A stretch of DNA of 64,000 nt from the NCBI GenBank assembly GCA_037043015.1, contig CM073329.1, forward strand, positions 10,370,648 to 10,434,647, given 5' to 3'. The DNA is from Bryum argenteum. Its lineage: Eukaryota > Streptophyta > Bryopsida > Bryales > Bryaceae. Below the pieces are notes generated by a model, which was given only the letters and a program-made list of their open reading frames with translations, was not told the DNA's origin and did not search any database. This document shows, in pieces, positions 47,490-60,000 of the stretch; positions within the stretch are counted from its first letter, which is position 1; each line of letters starts with the position of its first letter. A program made the position numbers and the translations under genes.

Positions 47490-49230
47490 ATAGGTCGACC
47501 ATCAATGAAATGACAACTTTCTTATGTGAGTCGTATCATTGACTTTAGAAGTAATCATTGTACGCTGTAACTAGAGTTTAAATGGTTGAGTGTGATCGGT
47601 TGCCTTAAACAAGGGAGTTCTACGGACATTACTTGTGGGAGGATAAGACCAAGTCTAATCTTGCAATCATAAGTGTACGCACCACGAGCTTGGTGTGATC
47701 GGTGGAAGTCATGGTTGTAATTAAGGTGATTGTAGGTTTCGGTTTGAAACAATAACCGTGAGGCAATTACGCCTCGGAGGGAGTAGCAGTCTTATCTATC
47801 ATGATGAGTGGAGGTAATAAGACCTTGATGTGATGATTGGAATCCATGGTCGTAAGAGAGGGGGTTTGATGTTCTGACCAGAACTTAAACCGTTGAATGT
47901 GATCGATTACCTTAGACGAGGTAATTGCGCCGCTATTACTTAGGGGAAGATAGGCCCAAGTCTAGTCTTACACTAATAAGGGTACAGACCACGAGCTTCG
48001 TTTGATCGTTGGAGCCCATAGCTATTAATGAGGTGATTGTAGGTTTTATTCAAACATAGAGCGGTAAGGCCATTACGCATGGGAGGGAATAGGAGTCTTA
48101 TCTATCATGATGAGTGGACATACCAAGACGTTGACGTGATGATTCAAATCTAAGGTCGTAAGGTGATTGGATATTCTGTCAAATATGTTGTAACTTGAGT
48201 TTAAATTGTTGAGCGTGATCGTTTGCCTCAAACAAGATATTTGTGTCAAAGTTATAATATACTTATGATAGGAGCAGAGACTCAAGTCCAATTGTACAAT
48301 AACAATTATGCACTAACTCCTTGGTGTGATTGTTGGAAACCAAGTGACCTTTTAGATACTAATATAAAATTTTCAAAACTTATTTTATTATAATTCATGT
48401 TTGCTTCTTAATGCACGTTTCACTTATTCATGGGTGTGATAAAGAAATAAAGACAATCATATGAAGAAGTTTGCATGAAGTTGGGTAGTGAAAAATGTCT
48501 TGTGAAGATTTTATAAACATTCAACCCCTTAGGCTAGATTTAACGCCTAAGGGTAAAATTAATTTTTTAAGTTTGTTTAAGTATATAATAGTGTGATTTT
48601 ATGTATTTATTGAGTGCATAATAGGATATAAAGGATATAGTTTCATGCAATTCCAAACAATGTTATTTTGCTTCAGACAAATAAACTTATTGTACCTACA
48701 ATTACCCGAGTGACTGTTCATTACTATGTATTAGGGAAAAAAAACTTAAATAGTAAATTTTAACTGAAAAATTACTTTTACATTCCCTAAGGATACACTC
48801 TATTAGAAAACACAATATAATTACAAAAAGATCCTCTAAGTTTGTGAAACAAAAACTCCAACTTTGTAGCCTTGGGAACTCCAGTGTGAATGACCCATGT
48901 GTATATTTAGTGCATCAAGACGAAAGTTATTTGAATTTTAACCATACACCAAGTTTACAAAAGTACAAGGAGTACTCTTGTTCCTTATATCTACCAATAC
49001 CATAGAAGAGTGTAATCCCTACTAGATTTTTCTTGTGTAGAAACAAAGTAATTAATATATATTGCACATATGATTTCATTAAGGCGTTTTTAGGGTTTTT
49101 TTTTTTTTTTATACCCAAAAAAATTCGAAAGTTTTAAGTTATGAGGAATGAAGCTTAAAAAAGGGAAAAATTTCACATAAGGAAGTGATCAATAAATTAA
49201 TTTCAAATAAGGGAACGATTCTTGTATATA
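47490..49230 (-). repeat. Long repeat with internal 0.31-kb tandem units (inverted copy)
   Basis: Two tandem units of roughly 310 bp (about 47567-47880 and 47880-48190, with a partial third) share GAGTGTGATCGGTTGCC, CACGAGCTTGGTGTGATC and GTCTTATCTATCATGATGAG. The flank at 48860-49190 also matches the copy at 60450-61790 in inverse orientation. A TTAA-bounded end (AAGGGGTTAA, 49572-49575) lies 340 bp beyond. No coding frame was recognised. Confidence 0.65.
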
Positions 49231-49692
49231 TGTGATAGGGAAAGATTTATCTTTTATATTTATATTTTATTATTATATATTTTATTTTAGATATAATCGA
49301 GAGAGGCCACTAATAACCTACGAGGAACTTCATTAGTTTCCCAGAATAGTAAGTGCTCTTACGATAAGAAAATCTTGCGAGGTTTGTGTTCGAAGACTTA
49401 TTGTGAAAAATTTATGAATCTAAATTAGGGTTTGTAGATTGGATGTGGTTTCCAACTCACCAAACTTCTAGAAAGTAAAGAAGAAAATCCAAAGAAATTT
49501 CTTTTTTTATCCGCGTACAGTTACTCAAAATTTGGGATTGACCTTAAAATGGTCGATTGGGCTCTAAGGGGTTAATTGTCACAGTTTGCAATCAAGGCAT
49601 ATTCCATGCAACTATTACAAACATACCTTCCTGTGTTTGGAAATATTTAAAACTTGTTCCTCAATTCTTTGTCATTTTACAATTTCATTACC

Positions 49693-50581
49693 TTCACCCC
49701 TAAACGACTATGGTCTTTTGTGAGCTCCAAACTCCAATATTGCAATTTCATACCACCTTGTAAACTTTGGAGTATGGGAATATTATTTACACATTTTTGA
49801 AACTTTAAAGCGTATGATCTTGAAGAGAACTACCATAAGAGCTAGTGGTTGAAATTTTAATTGTTGGGTTTTTGCCATTTGTAAGATCATAACATTCAAA
49901 GTAGATGCAATTTTTTCTTCAGCAAACATAGTCCACTTTGTGCAAAAGAAAGCGTGATGCTTATTACCTCAAACATCTAGCTCATATTGTTTTCCATGTA
50001 TATAACTAAATTGAGCATGCTCATGCAAAATTTTAGACACTCATTTTGCTTTTTAAACCTTCATGCGATTTATTTACTAAAAGAAGGTAGAAATCAAGGA
50101 TCTGGTAAAACATGCACCACGTTTATTGTATATGGTTTAGGGGAAAAATGAACAGCAAGTATATACCTTCTTGAGTTTGTTAATTTCAAGACAAAAGAAA
50201 TTTTAAAAATTCCAGAATCTCAAAAAGTTTGAAAGAAAGAATTGTGATATCATAGAAAACTTTGAATCTAGCTCTTGTAATTTTTGAAGGGTGCCCTTGT
50301 ATGATTGGTAAAAGTTTCAACTTGGGTCACTTGGAAACCTAAGTATAAAATCAATCAAGAAAAAAATTTTAAAAGACAAAAAAAGGTAAAAGTATAAAGT
50401 TTTTTCTGCCCGCCCCAAAGCTGAAAACTAAAAAGGTGGAGTTTGACTTTCCAAATTTCTCCACATACACCTTGTAGTATGGGGAACATCTCGTAAAAAT
50501 CTTAGGCAAAAATATTACTTTTTAGCATCTTCCTTCAGGCTGCCTGAAATCACAAATCTGCCTTGGTCGTTTAGGGGTTAA
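49693..50581 (+). mobile_element. TTAA-type element, family G copy 1
   Basis: The right end is intact (GTCGTTTAGGGGTTAA, TTAA at 50578-50581). The left end is CCCCTAAACGAC preceded by TTCA instead of TTAA (49693-49696). The interior shares the ATGGGGAACATCTCG and TACACCTTGTAGTATGGGG region with families B and C. An inverse, more diverged copy is at 56195-57118. Non-coding. Confidence 0.65.
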
Positions 50582-53389
50582 ATGAAAAGTCCTTCAAAGA
50601 ACTGATAAAATTTAGTCACATGTAGTTTCAAAAGATTCCAGTTATTATTTGTTGAAATTTAGAGGATGTTTGTTTCTTGTAATAATCCATTACTTATTGG
50701 TAGAGGCTACGGTATACATATTTGTCAATGCAAAATAAAACTTCCAAGTACATGTACTTACAAACATATATACATATTCAAGATTTGAAAGTACACAAAT
50801 GTTTTTGTACTCCAATAACCATACCTTACTCTTGAAGATGTTCATCACTATCGTAGGTTAATATCAAGTTTGACTATATTTATCTAATCAACTAATCTAA
50901 GAATACTGTAGTTGGTTCAATACTTCCTGAAAAATGAGAGATTTACGTTTCCCCACACTATATATGTATATAAATTTTTTAAATAATGAATTCCATCCAG
51001 TTTGGCTCTTATATTCAAAAATAATTTGTCTCTAACCTCACATGTCAACCTACAATATATCAATTTTAGTACAATAAAAGATGTCATAACCTCAAATTTT
51101 GTGGACATAGTCACCTTGTTTTTGTGTACAGACACTTTAATTGGATATTTTTCAAAAAATGGGAAAATGGTACGACAAGGTAAGTTGCTGTCCTGGTGGT
51201 CTGTGATGTGAAAAGAAGTACAAATCGAGGTACTGGTAAAGTCAAGTGACTTCATCAGCTTATGGGTACCTTACAGCTAGGCAACACCTTTTATTTTTAT
51301 GTGTCTGGAGACATGGAAAACTCCACTCCTCGGAAGTAGCTACTCCACTTCCTCTACCCACAACTTGGAACAACTTTTATGGATGGATCCCAAAATAGCA
51401 TCATTTAGTAGGTTTGGTAAAGGCAACCGAATGTTTTATAGGTTATGGGTACCGAATACAAGGAATATTCTATGATTGGATCAAGAATCTTTCAAATTCA
51501 TATGTTGTTAATTGTTTTTGTAATGCTTTTGAAATATGAATGAACTTGACGTTTTGTATTTAACAACTAGTACTTCAGTCAAGTAGTTGAATTTACTTCT
51601 CTTTTTGATGAAAATTCTATAGATGAGTGGATATGACTTTTGCAAATTGTGCCCAGTTTGAGTAAAGGACTATTCTATGGGATGTGAGAAGGTGAATAGT
51701 GCTTCAATAGTCCTATTAGAGCGTGAGCAACGGTAGCTCAAAGTTGAGAACCTACTGGATTAGCATTTGGGAAGAGATTTACAAGAAGCAATTAATATCA
51801 TCCTTCACAAAAATCTCAACGAGTTTTGAATCACTTTGGCAGCTTTTTCTAGACTTTTTGTTTACGTATTTGTCTTATTTTTCAACAAGGAGGTTTCTAG
51901 CCAACATTTGGACTCTTAAAACTGGTCCTTTTGTGAAAATCAATCAGTCGCTTGTTATAGTAAACTGCAAATCTCTCCCCACATTGAACTAGATTTTAAA
52001 TGATTGAGTGTAATCGGTTGAATCAAACAAGGTAGTTGTGTAGATAATACTTACAATTGGTCACACCTAAGTTTAATCTCGTCATACCTTAGTACCTCTT
52101 TCTCCTCTTTTAGCTTACTTTCGACCCCACGAGATTCATAAAAGAAAACGAGGAAGAACATGAAAAGTTCAAGGTTGTGGGTTTTGTAGATGGGTGACTA
52201 TGCTGCAAGGGCATCCCTTTCAGCCTCGGCAATGGCACTAGCAGGACCGAGTGACACTTGAGAGCCATAGTGGTTTGCATTCCTCTCCCTCTACAACGTG
52301 CGCTCTTGCTACTCTAGGCGCGGTCTCGGTAAAGAGTCTTCCTCTGACGTGAGCAATTTTGCTCACATGAAGAGTATGAGAACAAGCTAAGAGAGAATCA
52401 TGGGTTCATAGGAGAGAGGAAAAATGAAGAAGGTAAATCAAACATTGCCACGTCACATTGGAGAATGACCACAAATCAGTTTGCAATGGGTGCATGAGCC
52501 ATTTTAGCCTACACAAGTCGAGTGGCCCAGCGATACTCCCTTGTCTTCACGTATATAAGGCACAATCATGAGAAACGATAAGGGAAAGTGCTCAAATGTG
52601 GAGTAGTACTGATAATGAACCGCTAGGCTCCTTAACCCAAAGGCACAAAATAGCTTCACTCTTCAACAATACCATGTACTTATGCTGAACATTGTAGGTT
52701 GTCAAATTAGGGCACCATTTTAGAAACACCTATGGAGTCCACCTTCAAAATTTATTGACTATCCCTTTACTTATCATTCACAAAAACTACTTACATTGTT
52801 TAGTTTACTATAAGTTAGTAGGAAATTTGAAATTTGAGCCATTTTTTAGCACTCTCCCTTAGCTCGTAAAGGTGAGTGAGGCCCAAATCAAGTCGGTACA
52901 ACTTTTATGAGTATTTCTATAACTATTTTGTAGATCCAATGAAGTTAAATACCCAAAACTGAGAAAACCACAATATGTGCTCTTTTATTCTCGAAACCTA
53001 CCCAAAATCAACTAAACTTCAAAAATCCTCCAAAATTTGAGAGTTTACTAATTTTTTCAAGGCTTTTTTTCATGTGTAGGAAAGGTAGTAAGCCATGATC
53101 TTACCATTTGGATTTTCAGTCCAATCATTTTTACATGCCTTTTTAATGGTTGAAAATGGGCCTTTGTATCTGAATTTCAGCACAACCTCCATGTAAAAAC
53201 TCAAGCATTTCTTCAATTTTTGTAATTTACATAGACATTATCCTTACTCAAAAATTTCAAGACCCTCATATCAAGAATGATTTTTTCAGCCCCAACTTTA
53301 CAACATGGAAGAATTTATTTTTTTTCCAACTCCAAACATTACGATCTCACAGTCGGTACAGAATTTGAATCCAAGATTCAATATACATA
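50582..53389. other. Intergenic, host DNA left of the Helitron
   Basis: No gene is supported; frames of up to 112 aa overlap on both strands without domains. A fragment of the GATCACACC family lies at about 51985-52085. The last part (about 53320-53389) is the left half of a repeat whose uninterrupted relative is at about 62205-62310; the Helitron splits it. Confidence 0.4.
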
Positions 53390-53522
53390 TCTATATTACA
53401 ATACAGGAGGCTTTGTCTCACACGACGGTTCCGCGCTGGAATCCGTCGTGGAGACTTGCCTCCTGTATCCACACAACCAATATTGGAATAGAAAGTAAAA
53501 AAACTAGAAGTAGATTGTAGCT
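53389..53522 (+). repeat. Helitron 5' terminal segment, copy 1, with 68-nt hairpin
   Basis: This 134-bp segment is identical by eye to 54457-54590. Inside it, 53401-53468 folds as a long hairpin: ATACAGGAGGC pairs with GCCTCCTGTAT, GTCTC with GAGAC, CACGACGG with CCGTCGTG and TTCC with GGAA, around a GCGCT loop. The following 94 bp (53523-53616) also repeat at 54644-54737; 53 bp present in the second copy (54591-54643) are missing here. Confidence 0.9.
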
Positions 53523-53771
53523 AAATCTATGACTTAGAATTAAAGTAGGAACTGAAAGTAAAAAGAGTAGGAGTAGACTGTTGGTCTTTTGAGAAAGGAA
53601 CTTCTCTCAAAGAGATAAGATTGTTTTAGACCTACGGTTAAAAGATAGGAAGATCTATGCGTTAGCTCTAAAATTGGAATATAAAATAAAAAGACTAGAA
53701 GTAGTCTTTAGTTTTTTTAGGTATTTAGATAGTAAAAAGATATAAATGTGTTAGAAAGAAATAGGTAGCGG

Positions 53772-54456
53772 ATGTCTTTTGAGAGGTTTGATAGTCTTAT
53801 TTGCGAGGAGGTCAATAGTGGTACCACTAATTTAAAAAATTGGATGCTTCAAGTTTTAGATCCTTTTGATCCCAATTTTGACTCTTTAATGACAAAAATT
53901 TCATGGCTTGATGCCGAGTTGACAGAATTAGTAGTTGAACCTCGTAGGTTAGTACATGGGATAAACAAAGATCTGTTAGATGGATCTTTGTTGCATTTCC
54001 TCCCACTTGATGCAGAGGTTATTGATTTGAACGGTAATAGGGAGGTTGCTAGACGTAGCTACGGTGTGATTTTTAAGTGTCACATAATAGGAGTCGATTT
54101 CATTCCAAGAGAAGAGGAGTACGCTTGTAAAGCCTTCATTAGTACTGTTCATAGAAATAGTTTTCAATCAATGAACATAGAAGCCACAAGTTGTCCTTTG
54201 GTCCATCCTCTATTTATGAAATTATTTGCCATACATCCTTCTAAACCGCATGGATATATGCGATGGTGGAATCTTTGGAACTTGGAGAAGTATGGTCTTG
54301 AAGCGCAATGGAAAATCACGTATGGAGCCAGTGAGTGGATCCGACAATGTGAAGTTGTTTCAACGACTACGAATCCGATTGTCTTGGCACTTTTTATTTG
54401 GTATGCTATTTCTGTATAAAAATGGTAGCATACATTGTGATTTGTCTCCCGACAAC
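53772..54456 (+). pseudogene. Captured protein-kinase fragment, frameshifted and truncated
   Basis: The first frame (53772-54419) has a region like a kinase N-lobe: RRSYGVIFKC as a degenerate glycine loop (about residues 95-103) and YACKAF with the ATP-anchoring Lys at 120. The catalytic-loop motif HCDLSPDN (54433-54456) lies in a different frame, and the sequence around 54255-54300 reads as a plausible hinge only in the third frame. At least one frameshift is therefore needed, and probably two. The sequence ends right after the catalytic loop, before the activation loop, where the second Helitron end begins. There are no introns in 685 bp. It cannot make an active kinase. The first ~85 residues have no recognised domain. 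The source family is not identified. Confidence 0.75.
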
Positions 54457-54590
54457 ATCTATATTACAATACAGGAGGCTTTGTCTCACACGACGGTTCC
54501 GCGCTGGAATCCGTCGTGGAGACTTGCCTCCTGTATCCACACAACCAATATTGGAATAGAAAGTAAAAAAACTAGAAGTAGATTGTAGCT
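54457..54590 (+). repeat. Helitron 5' terminal segment, copy 2, with 68-nt hairpin
   Basis: Second copy of the 134-bp segment, with its hairpin at 54469-54536. It starts exactly where the kinase-like sequence stops, after an A, so it obeys the A-to-T insertion rule of Helitrons inside the kinase fragment. Confidence 0.9.
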
Positions 54591-55321
54591 CTTTTGGGTA
54601 TCTTGATGGTAAAGAGATAAAGATGTGATAGTAAAGTTTAGAAAAATCTATGACTTAGAATTAAAGTAGGAACTGAAAGTAAAAAGAGTAGGAGTAGACT
54701 GTTGGTCTTTTGAGAAAGGAACTTCTCTCAAAGAGATTTTTTAAAATTTTCTGTATCAACTTATTTGAAGTTTATGAATGTTTTATAGCTTTAGGCAATC
54801 CAAGTTGAACGTGCTCAACGGCACGGGTCCCACTAGTTCACATACAAATTAGCTACTAGATCCCACACTTACATACTCCAAAACTTATTAGATATTCAAA
54901 AAAGTTGCATCAAAGGTGTTCGACTATTTCGAGGCTGCTCATCCGAAGACCCAAAGACCCAAAACGGCAAAACCTATCCGTTTTTCAATCGAGATGCCAA
55001 ATTGTAGGAAGAAGAAGAAGAAGGAATCCCAACGAATCTTCCTACAGTAGTTTGTTTTAGCAACAAAAAGAAATCATCAAATATTTGATCATTGACAGAA
55101 GTGAAGTAGTTTGTCCGATTGCCAGCAGCATTGAAGAGGGACCGTATATAGGGGACGGTAGTTGTGAACCCCCTGTCGCTAGTGGAAGTGTCCAAATACC
55201 CAAATACTACAATTATAGGATCAGTCAGTCAACAGCAGGAACAATGGCCGGGTCAGGAAAATAGCTACCCCTAGTCTATAGTCTAGGGCATAGCATTGGT
55301 CTGAACCATAAAAATTTGCCT

Positions 55322-55323
<2 letters not shown>

Positions 55324-55355
<32 letters not shown>
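55324..55355. repeat. AAT microsatellite
   Basis: About ten uninterrupted AAT units. The neighbouring DNA (54838-55622) holds no supportable gene. Confidence 0.95.
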
Positions 55356-55622
55356 GGGTCAGTCAGTCAGAGAAAGATTTCAATAAATTGTCCCTGGGCT
55401 TGATTTTGTTGTTTGTTTTTTAGAAAAAGGGGGAATGGAAGAACATGGTGTTGTAAGTTTCTGAGGTTGGTTCCTTTTGACTAATCTATGACAGGAGGTA
55501 TGTGTATCCCACGTGCCTTTCCGGGAACAACTGGATAGTTTGTTATCTGGGTTTGAGATCTAAAAGTGATCACTCTTCAAGGACAGTTTGTTCAATTTTT
55601 ATTTTATTTTTTATTATTGTAT

Positions 55623-56198
55623 TTACCCGAGAGATTATTGGTGTTTTTTTTTAAGGGAACTTGGAACCTTGAAGTTGTGATTCTCTACCTCTATGCACTC
55701 CCGAAGATGTGAATTTATATATTTTTTATTTTTTCATTTAAAAAAAATGGTTTTCAGCTGTAAGATCTTGTACCTACGACTATCTTTAGTTTATGTTCCA
55801 AAAATTGATCGCTAGATGTTTACCATTTGAGAGATCGTGACATTTAAAGATTGATTCCCAAGTATTTTTTGGGCATTATGAAGATTTTTTTAAAAACTTT
55901 TAGAGGTTGCCCTTGGAGAATTTGACTTGAGTCCCTTTGGAATATATAAAGTGTTTTAATAATAAACGTATTTCCAAAAAAGATTTTAAAATTTTTACTT
56001 TTATAAGGTGCCCCATTTTGGCCTGCAACCCGAGGATTGTCTTGGAAGACTCAAAAATTTGATTTTCCAGATTTCTCCGCATACACTTTGCGATATAAGG
56101 TACACCTAGTAAAATCTTAGAAAAAATAGTATTAACCCCTTCATCTAGGTTGTAATTGCGGAAACCCATTTTGGGTCTCAAGGAGCTTTGAGATTTAA
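55623..56198 (+). mobile_element. Degenerate family C element
   Basis: Phrases ATTCTCTACCTCTATGCACT, GTAAGATCTTGTACCTA and ATACACTTTGCGATATAAGG occur in the same order and spacing as in 38518-39103. Both ends are eroded (TTACCC on the left, GAGATTTAA on the right). An old copy. Confidence 0.65.
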
Positions 56199-57118
56199 CC
56201 CGCAAACTACTAAGACCTAAAATTTGGTTGTTTTGCTACTTTGGGTAGCCTAGATGGAGGAGTTAGAATCAATCTTTTTGCCTAAGATATTTAATGACTC
56301 TTCTTATACTACGAGGTGAATGTTGGAAAAATTCCAAAGTCAAATTCCACTTTTGGAATTCCTAAACTCAAATTTGTATTTTCAGAATTGAGGCCGACTA
56401 AAAAAATTTAAAAAAAGAAAAAGAAAAAAGAAAAAAAAGAAAAAAAAGGAAAAAGAAAAAAAAAAGAAAAGAAAAAACAAAGAAAAAGAAAAAGAAAAAG
56501 AAAAATCGAAATTATATTTTTTGAGATTTTTTAAAAGAAATATTTTTTCTGATTTTGTGCTAAAGTTTCCAAGTGACTCAAGGTAAAAAATAATCTTACT
56601 TCTACTAGAGCACCCTTCAAAAATTACAACACCTAGATCCAAAGTTCTTTGTAATATTATAGTTTTATCTTTCAAAATTTGCTAAAATTTGAGATTTAGA
56701 AATTTCCTGAATTTCCTTATCCTCAAAATCCACAAACTCATTATAATACCTACTCATTGTTCATTTTCTCCCTAGATCAAATACGATAAATGTGGTGCAT
56801 ATTTTGTTGAAGCCTTGGTAATTTTTCTACCTTCTTCTAGTAAATAAATTGCATGATGGTTTAAAAGGCCAAATGAGTGTCTAAACTTTTGCATGGTCAT
56901 GCTCAACTTAGTTATTTACATGGTAAAATTATGAGCAAGGTGTTTGAAATATTAAGCATCACGTTTTCCTTTGCATAAACTTCAACCACTACTATATGAT
57001 GGTAATTATCTTCAAGAAAGTTCTCAAAAAGTGTAAAGTATCCCAGAGTTTACAAGGTGGTATGAAATCGCAATTTTGAAGTTTGGAGCTCTCAATACAC
57101 CATGGTCATTCACAAGTT
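56195..57118 (-). mobile_element. Degenerate family G element, inverted, sharing a TTAA with its neighbour
   Basis: It begins TTAACCCGCAAAC at 56195, using the same TTAA that ends the preceding family C remnant. It is the inverse of 49693-50581; matching phrases include the ACAAGGTGGTATGAAAT region (57050-57065) and the final CCATGGTCATTCAC. A long A/G-rich run (56400-56510) has expanded inside it. Confidence 0.6.
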
Positions 57119-58864
57119 ATCACAAGATGACCCAAAACAAAGAATTTGGCGAGAGATTTTTAGCTTTTCTGATTAACCTCCACCTATGTGACACTACACC
57201 AAATTTGATAATTAGTGTTAGATTATTATAAGATTTGAAAATGCTATAAGTTTTTACTTTTGTTTAAAAAAATTTACCAAGAGCATTGATTCTGATACTA
57301 TATAAGGACCCCCATCTTGGCCAATATAGTGGGTAAAATTATAGAACAACAGTAAAAAATTATAACATGTTTATGTAAATTAGTGTATTTAACACTAATT
57401 ATCAAATTTAGTGTAGTAAACAAGAATCACTAGTAAACAGAAGGATGGAGAGTATACTGTTGAGTTTGAAAGTGTGCGTCACAATATTTGTAAAGGTAGT
57501 ACTCATTAAGATGATAATAAATTGCAATTGAACCCCAACATTTGGGCTATGTTCGGCAACCCAATATTCAAATATTACAATATTTTGGTAATTATCTTAG
57601 TATTCAATATCACAATATTCCAAATATCGCATTGCGTTTGGCAACCCCATAAAATTTTAAGAGAATGAGAATGGAAAAGTGAATAAAATTGGTTGTGATC
57701 TAGAGAAAGTTTTGAATAATTACGTTATACTCTATTTTGTTGTCATGAAAAATCAAAATATTTGATATCACAATATTGGTTGGTTGCTAAACATGCCAAT
57801 GCATATCAAATTATTACAATTTCAGGTAAAATATTGTGATATATGAGTGGTGAAGAATAATTTTGAACCTTGACCCTCATATGTTAAGAATTCCAACAAT
57901 TAGTGACATATTGAAACTTAACTGAGTCATTCTTATGTACCGTAGCTTTATAGCAGATTCGGCAGATAATAATTCTAGAAATAGATGCCTAAAATTTTGG
58001 GAAATTATAGGCATCTTTTGCTGAATATCATATAAATTATAATTCAAAGTTGCCGAAAAGTGAGAATTTCTTACTTTACATTAGTTTTCAAACTTTGTTC
58101 GAAGGTTAATGTGAATTCCAGTGAGAGAAGATGTTTTTTTGTAATCAAGCCCACTTACATTAGTCCACAAAAAATATGGGTTAGAAGTAGCAAGAATTTA
58201 GGTGAGGCTTTTGAAATGTGTTGGACACAGATTTTTGGAGTCCGATTGCGCATAGAAGATGAAGTTTTATGGAATCGTGTCTAACTAACAAAAGCTAAGA
58301 AATCAAGCCTTCTTCCACCTTCAACAAGTTTTGTGTCAAAATAAGTTTTTATGCAAAAGATATGGACAAAACAACACAACAATGTAAAGGTCCATGTATC
58401 AAAATGCATGCCAAACCGTTTTTCGAAGCTCATTTGTGCATAGAAGTTCAATTGTTTTGGAAATTTTTTGGTTTAAGAAAAGCTTAGAGATCAAGTAATC
58501 TTTCACCTCCAACAAATTTTATGTCATTTGAAGACTTTGTGCAAAAACTATAGGTGTTCAAAGATTGAAGACTAACTAGGTGCTTCACCTCAAAGTTCAA
58601 ATATCCCACATGCATCGTTGGATACAACTTTACTCCTCCTTTATAAACCAGAGAGCATTGTAAACCTTGCAAGACATAAAGCTAACATGTCAATCAATGG
58701 AAGAAAGGTCGGCTTAATGGCAAGCCGAATTTTATAAAATTAAAAGAGAAAACTGCTATGAAGCTACGGTATATTGATGTTTGTTTCTGACAAAATCTGA
58801 AAAATTGGATAAAATATTGAGTGGGATTTTTGTAGTAAAAAGCATATATTTACTTTAGAAGGCC
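57119..58864. other. Intergenic, no gene recognised
   Basis: AT-rich. An inverted relation between ACACTAATTATCAAATTTAGTGTAGT (57390-57416) and CTACACCAAATTTGATAATTAGTG (57193-57217) could be the ends of a roughly 220-bp foldback element, the insertion being framed by similar 24-bp arms. Frames of 60-75 aa at 58060-58672 have no domains. Confidence 0.4.
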
Positions 58865-59010
58865 TTAACTCCTAAATGTCCCAACCTATTTTTAGCCAAA
58901 AAACACATTTTCAAAAAAAATCATTATCATGTATGAAATTAGAAGTAAGTTATGTTGATCTCAACCGTATAATCTTGTAGTAGACTTATTGTAGTTCATG
59001 TACAAAGCTT
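58865..59010 (-). repeat. End fragment of TTAA element family A
   Basis: TTAACTCCTAAATGTCCC followed by TTTTTAGCCAAAAAACACAT and the ATCTCAACCGTA phrase matches the first 140 bp of the element at 32445-33424. The remainder is missing. Confidence 0.55.
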
Positions 59011-59170
59011 AGGGTGGCCCTAAACATCAAGGCCAAACTCCATTGATCTCTCAAAATATCCAAACAAGTAGCCCACTCTAGCTGCTTACATACCACATTG
59101 TTGTAACAAATTGCACCTTTGGTGGCTTAAACACATAATTTACATAGAAAATCAAACTTCTATAGTTTCA

Positions 59171-59403
59171 TTAACCCTTAAAAGTCCCTTGGGGATAGTA
59201 TGTACGTTGTCGTATAATTAGGATTTGCTACCAACAAGAAACTCTAAACTGGAATCGTAATAGATTACTAGAACCGCATTAATTCAAATGTCAACTTCTT
59301 CTTTGAACTCAAACCCATTAAAGGTGTGCATTCACTCCAAATACTACCAAAATACACCGTATTCTACTGGTCGCCACGGCACTCTCAGACCTTTAAGGGT
59401 TAA
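59171..59403. mobile_element. 233-bp TTAA-bounded MITE
   Basis: It starts TTAACCCTTAAAAGTCCC (TTAA 59171-59174) and ends GACCTTTAAGGGTTAA (TTAA 59400-59403). The terminal repeats match over about 15 of 16 bases. The small size and absence of frames make it a typical MITE. Its CCCTTAAA ends are a variant of the CCCCTAAA ends of the larger elements. Confidence 0.7.
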
Positions 59404-60000
59404 GTGCCCGTGCTCAAAGCTCCTACAACACAGGATGCTCTCAAAGTGGTTTGGCTAAAAACTTCAAGACTTGCCAAACATTACAAGCAAATCCATAGTG
59501 TAAAGGGCCCCTAAATCAAATAAGTTAATGTTGATGAAATGCAATCAAAAGGTCAAGTTCATGTTGTGCGTGTTCCAGTCATTCATTTAAGAAAAACTCG
59601 ACCAGAGAATTCAAATAACCAAAAAGTGCTCCATAACTACTTTTCTGATCTTTAAAAAGTTGATTTTTATATTAAAAAAACGGTGAAGAGACACATGAGT
59701 GGTGGTCAGAGATCTGAAGTTGGCACTTGCATGCAGTACGTCCATCCCCCCCCCCCCATGAATTATACTTTCAACCAATACTGCTAAAAAGATATTGGGT
59801 AATCATCAGGGTATTATGGCTTTATTATGCATGTCCATATCTTCTGTGGGCATATTCTGTGCATTTTCTTTGAATTTTATTGCATTATTTCCTTACGTTG
59901 CTTTTTTGAATTTCTGATATTAATAGTGGTCAATTACTGTCCTTGGGTGCATTTTAACAAGTGATTCTGGGTTGTCGTGATAAGGGTTTAGCATACAATA

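Larger units (their letters stand above)
53390..54836 (+). mobile_element. Non-autonomous Helitron carrying a kinase fragment, with a duplicated 5' end
   Basis: It begins TCTATATTAC after a host A (53389) and ends CCCACTAG before a host T (54837), as expected for Helitrons, which insert between A and T without target duplication. Eleven bases before the 3' end is the expected hairpin: CGTGC (54810-54814), loop TCAACG, GCACG (54821-54825). A related empty site at about 62276 joins the two flanks directly. A second copy of the 5' terminus starts at 54458, so the element reads as a 1068-bp head carrying the kinase fragment fused to a 379-bp shorter Helitron. There is no Rep/helicase frame, so it depends on other elements. 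Confidence 0.82.

Noticed and set aside
53389..54737. Direct repeats of about 230-280 bp around the kinase fragment as LTRs
   Set aside because: The repeats start TCTATATTAC, not TG; there is no target duplication, and the outer ends fit Helitron rules (A|TC and CTAG|T with a 3' hairpin).
56382..56675. 97-aa Phe/Ser-rich frame on the minus strand
   Set aside because: It is a translation of the expanded A/G-rich run inside a degraded TTAA element.
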